A DNA stretch of 64,000 nt from Cupriavidus plantarum (GTDB taxonomy: Bacteria > Pseudomonadota > Gammaproteobacteria > Burkholderiales > Burkholderiaceae), in contig NZ_CAJPUX010000001.1 in NCBI RefSeq assembly GCF_905397285.1, positions 806,001 through 870,000 of the forward strand, read 5' to 3'. Numbering within the stretch: position 1 is the first letter of the stretch; each line of letters begins with the position of its first letter. Shown here piece by piece: positions 1 to 6,937 of the stretch. The translations under genes were made by a program, and so were the position numbers. The notes under the pieces were generated by a model, which had not been told where the DNA came from, made no database searches, and worked only from the letters and a program-made list of their open reading frames with translations.

Positions 1-138
1 ATGGCCGCCCATGCCGTCGGCAACCGCCCAGATGCCGCGCTCGGGGGCATCGAAGCAGGCGTCTTCATTGCGTTCCCTGACCAGTCCGACGTCGGTACAG
101 GCGGCGGAGGTCCAGCGGAATTGCGTAGCGCAGGTCAC
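1..138 (-). CDS. PP2C-family serine/threonine phosphatase, N-terminal part only
   Basis: The reading frame runs off the left edge. The visible residues contain TDVGLVRERNEDACF followed by WAVADGMGGH. These are the first metal-binding motifs of PP2C (PPM) phosphatases of the Stp1/PrpC type, which dephosphorylate Ser/Thr using two divalent metal ions. The GTG at 138 is chosen as start because GGAGAG lies about 5 nt upstream and the domain begins soon after. An in-frame ATG at 198 is an alternative without a clear ribosome binding site. It lies downstream of the double-glycine small-protein gene on the same strand and may share its transcript. The family is clear; the substrate and any partner kinase lie outside the window. 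Confidence 0.85.
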   Translation of the reverse strand, partial: MTCATQFRWTSAACTDVGLVRERNEDACFDAPERGIWAVADGMGGH

Positions 139-207
139 GGTGCTCTCCGGCGCGGATCGAAAGCGGCCCCGCGCAAGCGCCGCCCCCCGGGGCAGCATAA
201 CGCCGGC

Positions 208-501
208 TCAGACCAGCCGGCCCTTGTTCTTCGCACCCTGGCCCGCATCGACGCTGATCGTGGAGTTCGGCGCGTCGTTGCGGACGTCGATGTTCTGGAA
301 CTGATTGTTCATCTGTTCAGCATAGAAGCTGTAATTGATCTCGTAAAAGTTCACGACAGGAGCCATGGCGCTCGCGCGCGGCGCGACGTAAGGCTGAATC
401 CAGCCAAACACCCACTGCGCGCCGCCGCCGCGCACGCAGGACATCGCGCGGAAATCGAGTTCGCGGCGGACGGCAAGGTCCTTGATCGTCAGGGTGGCCA
501 T
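208..501 (-). CDS. small protein with double-glycine-like N-terminal leader
   Basis: This 97-residue protein begins MATLTIKDL and reaches a GG at residues 25-26 preceded by ELDFRAMSCVR. The layout resembles double-glycine leaders cut by C39 peptidase-ABC exporters. The remaining ~70 residues are rich in Asn, Gln, Tyr and Phe (NFYEINYSFY, MNNQFQNIDVRND) and end GQGAKNKGRLV. I recall similar uncharacterised proteins in Cupriavidus and Ralstonia but can name no function. An ATG at 501 fits the conserved-looking start, and the frame stays open further upstream. No peptidase or transporter is visible here, so secretion is only inferred. The PP2C gene follows. Confidence 0.7.
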   Translation of the reverse strand: MATLTIKDLAVRRELDFRAMSCVRGGGAQWVFGWIQPYVAPRASAMAPVVNFYEINYSFYAEQMNNQFQNIDVRNDAPNSTISVDAGQGAKNKGRLV

Positions 502-874
502 GATGGGTCTCCAGTCGTGTCGTATGTCGGTGCCGGAGTTAGAGCAAACGGCATGCCAAACGGCGGTCCCGGGGCAGGGCGCCCCAGACCCAGGCCCGGC
601 GCGGATTCTAGGGCAGCTTGTCGCCGCCATCGGTCTCCATCGCGCAAAACGGTCGCCGCCGGCCCAACACGTCGTGCCGCAACTGTTGGGTCGCCACCGA
701 CCACTCGCCATCCCCATTCACAACCGGCGACGCGCCCCACCGCCCGCCAATGCCCGCCACCAGCGCGCCAGCTCCCGCCGCTGCGGGCCCTGCGTCCCGG
801 TCGCCCCCGCTGGCACGCTTGATGCAAAAAGGGTGACGCCAGCCAACGAACAACAACCAACGCCCGAGACCGCC
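502..874. other. divergent intergenic region, 373 bp
   Basis: This GC-rich spacer separates the double-glycine small-protein gene (minus) from the LRAT-domain gene (plus). Promoters for both are expected here, but I see no convincing -35/-10 pair, no intrinsic terminator and no further gene. Open frames crossing it are compositional. Confidence 0.5.
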
Positions 875-1327
875 ATGCAACCCATCGACGCTTACCTGCC
901 CGGCACGCACCTCGTCACCGCACGGGACGGCTACTCCCACCACGGCATCTACGTCGGCCGCGGCCGCGTCATCCACTATGGCGGCTACTGCGACACCCTC
1001 AACGCCGCCCCGGTCGAAGAAATTTCGCTGGAAGCCTTCGCGCACGGCAACCCCGTCACGGTCAAGCCCGAACCCTTCGCCCGCTACCTCGGCGCCCAGG
1101 CCGTCCACCGCGCCCGCTCCCGCCTCGGCGAAGACCGCTACCACCTGCTCACGAACAACTGCGAACACTTCTGCACCTGGTGCGTCCGCGGCGTCGCCCG
1201 CAGCGAACAAGTCGAAGCCTGCCTCCGCCACCCGCGCGCCGGCATGCAGGTGGCCCTTCTGCTGCTGCGCCGCATGCTGCCGGCTGGCGTGACGATGGAA
1301 TCCGGCACGGCGGTTGGGGCGATGTGA
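875..1327 (+). CDS. LRAT-domain (NlpC/P60-like) protein
   Basis: This 150-residue protein has the permuted papain-like LRAT fold: GTHLVTARDGYSHHGIYVG carries the H-box histidine near residue 20, RVIHYGG follows, and NNCEHFCTWC carries the catalytic cysteine near residue 94. Family members include lecithin:retinol acyltransferase and H-REV107-type phospholipases/acyltransferases. Bacterial versions are mostly uncharacterised and may act on lipids or acyl groups. No signal peptide is seen, and the C-terminus has a hydrophobic stretch (VALLLLRRMLPAG) that could touch the membrane. The ATG at 875 is chosen because the fold starts directly after MQPIDAYLPG. Confidence 0.8.
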   Translation: MQPIDAYLPGTHLVTARDGYSHHGIYVGRGRVIHYGGYCDTLNAAPVEEISLEAFAHGNPVTVKPEPFARYLGAQAVHRARSRLGEDRYHLLTNNCEHFCTWCVRGVARSEQVEACLRHPRAGMQVALLLLRRMLPAGVTMESGTAVGAM

Positions 1328-1542
1328 TCGGAGGTTTCCGACGGCGCTGTGCGCGCGTTCAGTGCCAAGCCGCTCCGCCTGGCGGTGGCGCGTTCCCCAG
1401 GCAATGTGTCCAAAGGTGCCCGGCATGTGGCAGTTTGTTTCCGTTTCGTTTTTGGCGCCCCATTCGTGCCATCATCTCGCCACACGATTCGCGCGCCCCC
1501 AGCGAGTTGACAACCCCATGACAACGATGCAGGAGGGCCAGG

Positions 1543-1638
1543 ATGCAAACGAGAATTCCACCTTTCAACACGTCTGGCGTGCTGCCGCCATACGTGGGAT
1601 CGAACCCCGCGCAGCCGGCGACGCTCATGGCGCCCTAA
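1543..1638 (+). pseudogene. 5' remnant of a probable DUF6932-family gene
   Basis: A frame beginning at the ATG at 1543 reads IPPFNTSGVLPPYVG and then NPAQPATLMAP before a TAA at 1636-1638. The pattern 'IPPF...GVLPP..G.(D/N)P......(S/A)PY' resembles the N-terminus of DUF6932 proteins as I remember them; there the next residue would be Tyr, one base away from this stop. Downstream residues in any frame no longer resemble that family, so a deletion as well as the nonsense change is likely. The identification rests on recall of a short stretch. Confidence 0.4.
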
Positions 1639-1743
1639 GCGGTGAGCGTATCAATCTGCAATGGAAAGGCATATTGCGGATACCGCTTGCCGAGAGTTTC
1701 GATCTGGCTGCACAACAGCATTTGGACAGGATGGGGGAAGACG

Positions 1744-2178
1744 ATGATTTTGCCCGGCAATCTTGCGTGGCTTCAGGCCGACCTTGGGGAGGTGAATGGC
1801 TTCCTCGCGACTATGAGTCCGGACTCCATCGCGTGGCATCAGTTCGCATCCCGCAAGAAGGATCTCGAAGCGGCCATCGCCAGTTTTGATAGCACTGAGG
1901 CCGCGCGCGAGGCAGGCGAGTGGAATGGCGAGCCGGGCATCGAAAGCGAAGTGGAAGTCGAAGGGTATCTGTTTCTGCTACCCGAGGGGCGACGGTTCGA
2001 TATGACTGCGGATCAGGCAGGACGACGGTTGCTCTACAAGGGCACTGTAGACCGCGAGCTTCTCCGCGAGCAGGCGTTCGCCCTCGGCGACATCGTCGGG
2101 AAACGGTGGCAGGTATTGCTGCGCAAAAGCGAGGTCGGCCAGTCCTACACGCTGGCACGGCTGCTACAAGCGGCGTAG
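1744..2178 (+). CDS. hypothetical protein, 144 aa
   Basis: I do not recognise this protein. The ATG at 1744 is chosen because GGGGGAAG precedes it by a few bases and the residues upstream look like non-coding translation. The sequence is soluble and acidic (LAWLQADLGEVNGFLATMSP, then EVEVEGYLFLLPEG), with no signal peptide or membrane segment. It is 12 bp upstream of the next small gene and sits directly behind the probable DUF6932 relic, so it may be the surviving partner of that lost gene. Confidence 0.6.
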   Translation: MILPGNLAWLQADLGEVNGFLATMSPDSIAWHQFASRKKDLEAAIASFDSTEAAREAGEWNGEPGIESEVEVEGYLFLLPEGRRFDMTADQAGRRLLYKGTVDRELLREQAFALGDIVGKRWQVLLRKSEVGQSYTLARLLQAA

Positions 2179-2190
2179 CGCCGCCTCACC

Positions 2191-2580
2191 ATGACGAACG
2201 CCTCGCTCGTCGAGAGGCTGGATGGCGTCAAGCTTACCGTCGTCACCATGACGACCCGGCGCGTGGTCGCCGTCTGCGAGATCGAGGGCGCGCAGGAGAG
2301 GGCGCGCGCCATCATGACTATGTCGCGCGAGTTCGGCGTGGCCGATGACATCGTGGCCACACATCTGCAGACAGCAAACGACGTCCTGTGCGAGCGCCGC
2401 CTCGCCATGCGATCCATGACCGTGTATCAGGACCTCGACACCGGAACGCTAAGGGTGCGGGTCGCCGTGCCGGTGCCCGGGGTGCGGCAGCTGTATGAAC
2501 TCAATATGGCTCTGGCGGCAAAACAGCTGGGTCGCGGCCTCATTCCGACATCGCTGTTCGACGTCGTGTTTGCCGCATAA
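2191..2580 (+). CDS. hypothetical protein, 129 aa
   Basis: Unrecognised soluble protein, probably co-transcribed with the preceding gene (12-bp gap). It alternates beta-like stretches (KLTVVTMTTRRVVAVCEI, TLRVRVAVPVPG) with helical ones (RARAIMTMSREFG). No known catalytic motif, signal peptide or membrane segment is seen. The stop lies 96 bp before tRNA-Arg, so both unknown genes border a tRNA, a common insertion boundary. There is no integrase to support a recent element. Confidence 0.55.
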   Translation: MTNASLVERLDGVKLTVVTMTTRRVVAVCEIEGAQERARAIMTMSREFGVADDIVATHLQTANDVLCERRLAMRSMTVYQDLDTGTLRVRVAVPVPGVRQLYELNMALAAKQLGRGLIPTSLFDVVFAA

Positions 2581-2676
2581 GGAAGCAACCCTACACCGGC
2601 GGGCCTTTTTCGCAACCCGGCGCCCCTCGTTTTGCTATACTCCGCCCCGGCTCCCGGCAACGGGGGCGATGGTCCG

Positions 2677-2751
2677 CTCGCCGTAGTTCAATGGATAGAA
2701 CGAGCGCCTCCTAAGCGCTAGATACAGGTTCGATTCCTGTCGGCGGGACCA
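2677..2751 (+). tRNA. tRNA-Arg(CCT)
   Basis: This 75-nt cloverleaf includes an encoded CCA end. The acceptor CTCGCCG pairs with CGGCGGG (one G-U), the D stem is GTTC/GAAC, the anticodon stem AGCGC/GCGCT holds the loop CTCCTAA (anticodon CCT), and the T arm is ACAGG-TTCGATT-CCTGT. It reads rare AGG codons. Confidence 0.97.
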
Positions 2752-2893
2752 TGGTTCGCGCGCTACCGCACGCAATCGTCCATTTCCGATTCCCACGTTT
2801 TCCGTTATCTGCCCGACGACCGGCTATGATGTCGGCTTCACGCGGCCATGTTCGTTCGAACCGTGGCCGCGCCCGACTGAATTCGCGCATGTT

Positions 2894-3214
2894 ATGCACT
2901 TACTGAAGACGATCCATCGCAGCCTGCCGGTACTGGCTGGCATGCTCGCCGCGCAGGCTCTGGCTGTGGCCCCCGATCCCGGGCTCGCCGACACGTCTGG
3001 CTGCACGGCGATGCTCGACATCGTGCAGGAGAGCCTGCGTAGCGAGATCGAGGTCGTCTGCAACGATCCGAACAAGCCAGGGTGCGACCAGAAGAACGGT
3101 CAGATTCGCGTGATCCTCGACATCATCGATCACCGCCGCCAGCGCGGCGCCGACGAATGCGACACCATCGCACAGGTCAACCGCCTGCTGCGCACGCTGC
3201 CGCCGCGCGGCTGA
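2894..3214 (+). CDS. small secreted hypothetical protein
   Basis: This 106-residue protein has a probable Sec signal peptide (MHLLKTIHR, a hydrophobic core SLPVLAGMLAAQALAV, cleavage near ALA-VAP). The mature part has five cysteines (SGC, VVC, PGC, DEC pattern) that could form disulfides in the periplasm. No family is recognised. No strong ribosome binding site is visible, so the start is less certain than the frame. The gene stands alone between tRNA-Arg and the convergent SMR exporter gene. Confidence 0.65.
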   Translation: MHLLKTIHRSLPVLAGMLAAQALAVAPDPGLADTSGCTAMLDIVQESLRSEIEVVCNDPNKPGCDQKNGQIRVILDIIDHRRQRGADECDTIAQVNRLLRTLPPRG

Positions 3215-3240
3215 GCCCGGTCGTGGCGGACTCGCGCCAC

Positions 3241-3570
3241 TCAGTGCGAGAATTTCGAGAACAACTGGATCACCGCCACGCCGGCAATGATCAAACCAAT
3301 ACCGACGCAAGCCGCCAGATCGGGCACCTGCCGATATAGCACGGCCGCGATCAGCGTCACGAGCACGATGCCCGCGCCGCTCCAGATGGCGTAGGCCACG
3401 CCGACCGGTACCGTTTTCATGACCTGCATGAGCAGCCAGAAGGCCGCGACATAGCCCGTCACGACGAGCACGCTCGGCCAGAGCCGCGTGAAATTCCCGG
3501 CAGCCTTCAGACTGCTGGTAGCGATGACCTCGGCGACGATGGCGAGGGCGAGCAGAACATATCCATTCAT
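3241..3570 (-). CDS. EmrE-type small multidrug resistance exporter
   Basis: This 109-residue inner-membrane protein has four transmembrane segments. It keeps the residues that define the Qac/EmrE branch: Tyr4, Glu14 within IVAEVIATSSLKA, Tyr40, Tyr60 and Trp63 in the AIWSG motif. EmrE-type dimers exchange protons for quaternary ammonium and other lipophilic cations via Glu14. The guanidinium-export (Gdx/SugE) branch has a different first helix, so it is less likely here. No guanidine riboswitch is apparent in the upstream region. The gene stands alone. Confidence 0.88.
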   Translation of the reverse strand: MNGYVLLALAIVAEVIATSSLKAAGNFTRLWPSVLVVTGYVAAFWLLMQVMKTVPVGVAYAIWSGAGIVLVTLIAAVLYRQVPDLAACVGIGLIIAGVAVIQLFSKFSH

Positions 3571-3856
3571 GGCAACGGCATCCGATAAAGGGGCGAAAGC
3601 GGCGCTTATGCCTCGTATTATGCGTGCGCTTCACAAACCGGCCCCCCAAACGACCCGAGCCCTCTCGTGAACGCAAGCGCTTTCGGCGTACCGGTTACCC
3701 TCCCTTGGGGTGGTTGTGCCCCAACACGGAGGACGGTTGAATCGTCGGTAGGAATTACAACATCGGCCAGAGCCGAGCCAGTCGCGGCAGCACGCTTCGA
3801 CCACCGGCACGCATAACAACCGCCGGGCGAAGCGACAGAAATTCAGGGGAGCGGGT

Positions 3857-4402
3857 ATGCGGAACGATAACGATCCGGCTACGGTCTGGCCGGCTTCGCG
3901 GGCCGTCGGCGTGGAAAACCAAATCGGGCACGGGGTCGTGGGCGAGAGCACGAACGAGGACCCGGATGAGGGCGTCTGGCAGAACACGATCGCGGCCGCC
4001 GACCATGCCCTCGAGGAAGCCAATCGCATCCAGCGTGGCGTGCAGCAGAACCTGAAGACGATGCAGGAGATGCGCAACCTGCGCGAGGAACTGCGCAAGG
4101 CGCACGCGGAGATCGACCGCTATCGCGGCATGCACGCCCGCGTGGTCGTAAGCATGCGGCAGATCGAGGAAGATCGCGACGCCGACATCGCGCGGCTCCA
4201 GGCGGATAACGAGATGCTGCTCGTGCGGCATCGTGTGTACAAGCTGCTCGCCGAACACTACGCCACGTCCGCCCTGCACTTCGAGCCGAAGACCTTCGCC
4301 GAGCATCGCGACCGCGTGCTCGAACACGTGCTGTTCCAGCGCCGCAAAGGCACGCCGGTCTCACGCATCACGCCTGCCGATATCTCGTTTCTGCTGCTGT
4401 GA
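3857..4402 (+). CDS. coiled-coil hypothetical protein
   Basis: This 181-residue protein has an unstructured N-terminus, then a long Glu/Arg/Lys-rich helix from about residue 45 to 130 (MRNLREELRKAHAEIDRYR, QIEEDRDADIARLQADNEM) typical of a coiled coil, and a C-terminal region ending DISFLLL. There is no signal peptide or membrane segment. GGGGAG about 5 nt ahead of the ATG supports the start. The function is unknown. It converges on the first solute-binding protein gene 6 bp away. Confidence 0.65.
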   Translation: MRNDNDPATVWPASRAVGVENQIGHGVVGESTNEDPDEGVWQNTIAAADHALEEANRIQRGVQQNLKTMQEMRNLREELRKAHAEIDRYRGMHARVVVSMRQIEEDRDADIARLQADNEMLLVRHRVYKLLAEHYATSALHFEPKTFAEHRDRVLEHVLFQRRKGTPVSRITPADISFLLL

Positions 4403-4408
4403 GGCACA

Positions 4409-5392
4409 TCAATCGGCCACCTTGTCGCTCGGAAACCGGAAAGACTCCATCAAGAGGTAGCCCATTGGCACATTCAGGGTGACACCGCGCGGCGGAATCG
4501 GCGACTGGAACCATTTGCGATAGAGCTGATGGATCTCCCGCTCGTGAATCGACGCCATCATCGTACGATCCACAAGCGTCTTGAACTCGGCATCGTCCTT
4601 CGGCAGCATCATCGCGTAGGGCTCTATGTCGAGCATCGCGCCCCGCACGGCATACTGGCTGGGATCCTTCGCCGCCGCGGCCAGCCCGGCCAGTTGCACG
4701 TTGCCAGCAACCACGGCGTACACGCGACCCGCATCTAGCAGCGCCAGTGCGTCGTTGACCTCGCCCACTTCCAGTATGTTCACATCCACGGCATGCGTCT
4801 GCCGCAGCCTTTCTACGGCGGCGCGCGAGGTGGCGCCCGCCGCGAGCGCAACGGTCTTGCCGCGAATATCGGTCCAGTCGTTGATGGTGGATGCCGTCTT
4901 GACCAGCATGCGCGTGCCCGCGAGAAAATGCGGGATCGTGAAGGCCACACGCTCGCGGCGCTCTCGCGTATTGGTGGTCGTCCCGCATTCCAGATGCGCG
5001 GTGCCGTCCGCAATGGCGGCCACGCGCGTATTCGGCGTGACGGGTACCCATGACACCGGCAACGCGGGCATTGCGAGCCTATGGCGAATGGCCGCGACGA
5101 CGCGCATGCACAGATCGATCGAGTAACCCGCGGGCTTGCCGTCGACCAGATACGAAAACGGCACCGCCGACTCGCGATAGCCAATGCGCACGGTGCCGGA
5201 CTGGCGAATTCGCTGCAGAACCGAACCGGCGGTGGCGCGCACGCCGGCTTTCTGCGTCGCTGGGGCCGCTGGGGCCGCTGGGGCCACCGGTGCCACCGGT
5301 GCCACCGGGGCAGATGGAGCCGCCTGCGCGGCCCAGCAGACTGCGGTGAGCAGGCCCGCCACGCGAGGCCTGCAAACATGCCAACGTGTCAT
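4409..5392 (-). CDS. amino-acid ABC transporter substrate-binding protein (paralogue 1)
   Basis: This 327-residue periplasmic SBP_bac_3 protein has a signal peptide, then an Ala/Pro/Val linker of repeated APV and APA units (about residues 25-45), then a two-lobe binding domain: GTVRIGYRESAVPFSYL, GYSIDLCMRV, LECGTTTNTRERRE, and MLPKDDAEFKTLVD near the end. It resembles glutamate/aspartate-binding GltI-like proteins. The ATG at 5392 has GGAG 5-6 nt upstream; an earlier in-frame ATG would spoil the signal peptide. It forms a tandem pair with the next gene, and no permease or ATPase gene is adjacent. The gene or its partner may have arisen by duplication. Confidence 0.85.
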   Translation of the reverse strand: MTRWHVCRPRVAGLLTAVCWAAQAAPSAPVAPVAPVAPAAPAAPATQKAGVRATAGSVLQRIRQSGTVRIGYRESAVPFSYLVDGKPAGYSIDLCMRVVAAIRHRLAMPALPVSWVPVTPNTRVAAIADGTAHLECGTTTNTRERRERVAFTIPHFLAGTRMLVKTASTINDWTDIRGKTVALAAGATSRAAVERLRQTHAVDVNILEVGEVNDALALLDAGRVYAVVAGNVQLAGLAAAAKDPSQYAVRGAMLDIEPYAMMLPKDDAEFKTLVDRTMMASIHEREIHQLYRKWFQSPIPPRGVTLNVPMGYLLMESFRFPSDKVAD

Positions 5393-5445
5393 CGTCGCTC
5401 CAGACTCCAGAAGGATAGTCCGGGCGATTCTTCCACGGCCCAACG

Positions 5446-5479
5446 CCGTGACACAACTGTCTCAGCGAAACGCCGCGGG
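5446..5479 (-). promoter_or_regulatory. upstream motif shared by the two solute-binding protein genes (copy 1)
   Basis: On the plus strand this reads GTGACACAACTGTC, a short spacer, CGAAACGC and CGCGGG. The same string of elements recurs at 6638-6674 ahead of the second paralogue. GACA-N4-TGTC is an inverted repeat. It ends about 54 nt upstream of the start at 5392, a promoter-like position. The binding protein is unknown. Confidence 0.5.
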
Positions 5480-5484
5480 TCGTG

Positions 5485-6453
5485 TCAGTCCGACACCTTG
5501 TCGCTCGGAAACTTGAACGAGTCCCGCAGCAGATAGCTCATCGGAATGTCGAGCGTGATGCCATTCGGCGGAATCGGCGACTGGAACCACTTGCGATACA
5601 GCTTCTGCGTTTCCTGATCGTAGATGGACGCGACGATCGCCTTGTCCACGAGCTTCTTGAACTCGGCATCGTGCTTCGACAGCATGATCGCATACGGTTC
5701 GATGGTGAGCAGATCGCCGGTGACCGTGAACTGCGCGGGCGTCTTCGCGTTGGCGCGCAGCCCGTAGAGCAGGACGTCATCCATCACGAACGCATCGGCG
5801 CGTCCCGACTCGATCATCGCGAACGCTTCGCCATGGTCCTTCGCTTCGACGATCTTCCAGCCCAGCGCGCCGGACTCGTTCATCTTGCGCACCTGCACGA
5901 GCGGCGTGGTGCCCGTGGTCGAGACCACGGTCTTGCCGCGCAGGTCGTTCCATTTGTGCAGGCCGGAGTCCGTCTTCACCAGCATGCGGCTGCCCGCGAT
6001 GAAGTGGGGCACCGTGAAGGCCACGAGCTCGCGGCGCTCACGGTTGTTCGTCGTGGAGCCGCACTCGAGATCGGCCTTGCCTTCGACGATTGCCGGAATC
6101 CGGCTGGCCGGCGACACGGGCACGTACTCCACGCGAAGCTGCGGCATCTTGAGCGCGGTGCGCAGCGATTCGGCGACGCGAAGGCACAGGTCCACCGCAT
6201 AGCCCATCGGCTTGCCGTCGGCAACGAACGAGAACGGCACCGAGCTTTCGCGGTGCGCGATCCGGATCGCACCGGTCAGCTGGATGCGTTGCACGACGGA
6301 GTTGCCGGGTGGCACGCTCGACGCCGACGCCGCGTGCGCGGCGGTGAACCACAGCATCGGCAGCAGCGCCGACGTGGCGGCGGCCAGCGAAAGCGCGGCG
6401 CGTACAGCGCGCGCGCGCGCGGCCAGCCGGCGCGGGAAGACCAATGAGTTCAT
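5485..6453 (-). CDS. amino-acid ABC transporter substrate-binding protein (paralogue 2)
   Basis: This 322-residue SBP_bac_3 protein has a long Arg-rich signal peptide (cleavage near AAHA-ASA) and the same landmarks as its neighbour: GAIRIAHRESSVPFSF, GYAVDLCLRVAESL, LECGSTTNNRERRELVAFT, and a C-terminus ending SFKFPSDKVSD, where the neighbour ends SFRFPSDKVAD. It matches the glutamate/aspartate-binding type. The two genes are clearly a tandem duplication that has diverged, perhaps in ligand preference. It lacks the Ala/Pro linker of paralogue 1. It must use transporter components encoded elsewhere, or act in sensing. Confidence 0.85.
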   Translation of the reverse strand: MNSLVFPRRLAARARAVRAALSLAAATSALLPMLWFTAAHAASASSVPPGNSVVQRIQLTGAIRIAHRESSVPFSFVADGKPMGYAVDLCLRVAESLRTALKMPQLRVEYVPVSPASRIPAIVEGKADLECGSTTNNRERRELVAFTVPHFIAGSRMLVKTDSGLHKWNDLRGKTVVSTTGTTPLVQVRKMNESGALGWKIVEAKDHGEAFAMIESGRADAFVMDDVLLYGLRANAKTPAQFTVTGDLLTIEPYAIMLSKHDAEFKKLVDKAIVASIYDQETQKLYRKWFQSPIPPNGITLDIPMSYLLRDSFKFPSDKVSD

Positions 6454-6637
6454 GGATATTCACCCGTCCGAATAAAGTGAAACGATGCCATCCGCAGATG
6501 GTGTGATCACGTCCGGCCGGATGTGTCCGGCTCTGGTTTGCGTCGTGCTGCTGGGGATCGGTACTTGCTGCTTGCTGCTTGCTGCGAGGGAGTGTCGCTG
6601 ACCAGGGCGACAGGCTCGAATTGTTCCATGCCGGAGC

Positions 6638-6674
6638 GCTGTGACACAACCGTCGCAAACGAAACGCGTGCGGG
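6638..6674 (-). promoter_or_regulatory. upstream motif shared by the two solute-binding protein genes (copy 2)
   Basis: The plus strand reads GTGACACAACCGTC, a spacer, CGAAACGC and GCGGG, matching 5446-5479. It lies about 185 nt upstream of the start at 6453, farther than in copy 1, so this gene would have a long leader. It could also serve the rightward uup-side transcript, but its presence ahead of both paralogues favours the SBP genes. Confidence 0.45.
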
Positions 6675-6768
6675 CATGCAACGGTCGGCGCGTGTTCCGG
6701 TTGACGGGGGCTTTCCCTTACGGAGTTGTCCGACTTATTTGCGCGCATTGCTCTGGGTATGCTTCAGT

Positions 6769-6835
6769 CGTGCCTTGCGAGCAGGGCACCGAGGAGAGAC
6801 TCTTGGGCCCGTCATCGAACGGGCCTTTTCTTTTT
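6769..6835 (+). ncRNA. candidate small RNA or attenuated leader upstream of uup
   Basis: A -10-like TATGCT (6758-6763) is followed by a strong hairpin at 6770-6789 (GTGCCTTG with a matching GGGCAC arm, about 8 bp) and then an intrinsic terminator at 6806-6835. A transcript of about 67 nt would result. The -35 element is poor. It could be an independent small RNA or the attenuated 5' leader of uup, whose ATG is about 100 nt further on. No Rfam family is recognised. Confidence 0.4.
6806..6835 (+). terminator. intrinsic terminator upstream of uup
   Basis: A 7-bp perfect stem, GGCCCGT-loop-ACGGGCC, is followed by TTTTCTTTTT. It points toward uup and lies before its start codon, with no upstream plus-strand protein gene to terminate. 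It must therefore end a small transcript or attenuate uup. Confidence 0.85.
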
Positions 6836-6937
6836 GGCATTGCCGGTCGCGCGATCCTCGCCGCCCGGCTTTTGCCGGCTCGCCAGCCCGCTCGTCTACA
6901 ATCCGGGCCACGCCGTACGCATGCACCGTCAAACTCC

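Larger units (their letters stand above)
6454..6937. other. 484-bp intergenic region between SBP paralogue 2 and uup
   Basis: It contains the shared SBP upstream motif (6638-6674), the hairpin/terminator transcript candidate (6769-6835), and otherwise no gene I can support. Plus-strand frames extending uup upstream cross the terminator and are not credible. Confidence 0.6.

Noticed and set aside
1593-1610. Minus-strand sequence resembling a tRNA T arm (GGGGTTCGATCCCACG)
   Set aside because: The stem has a mismatch, no acceptor, anticodon arm or CCA can be placed around it, and it overlaps the DUF6932-like relic reading.
3571-3680. Possible guanidine riboswitch ahead of the SMR exporter
   Set aside because: No pair of ACGR-loop hairpins or ykkC signature was found, and the protein has the EmrE/Qac rather than the Gdx first helix.
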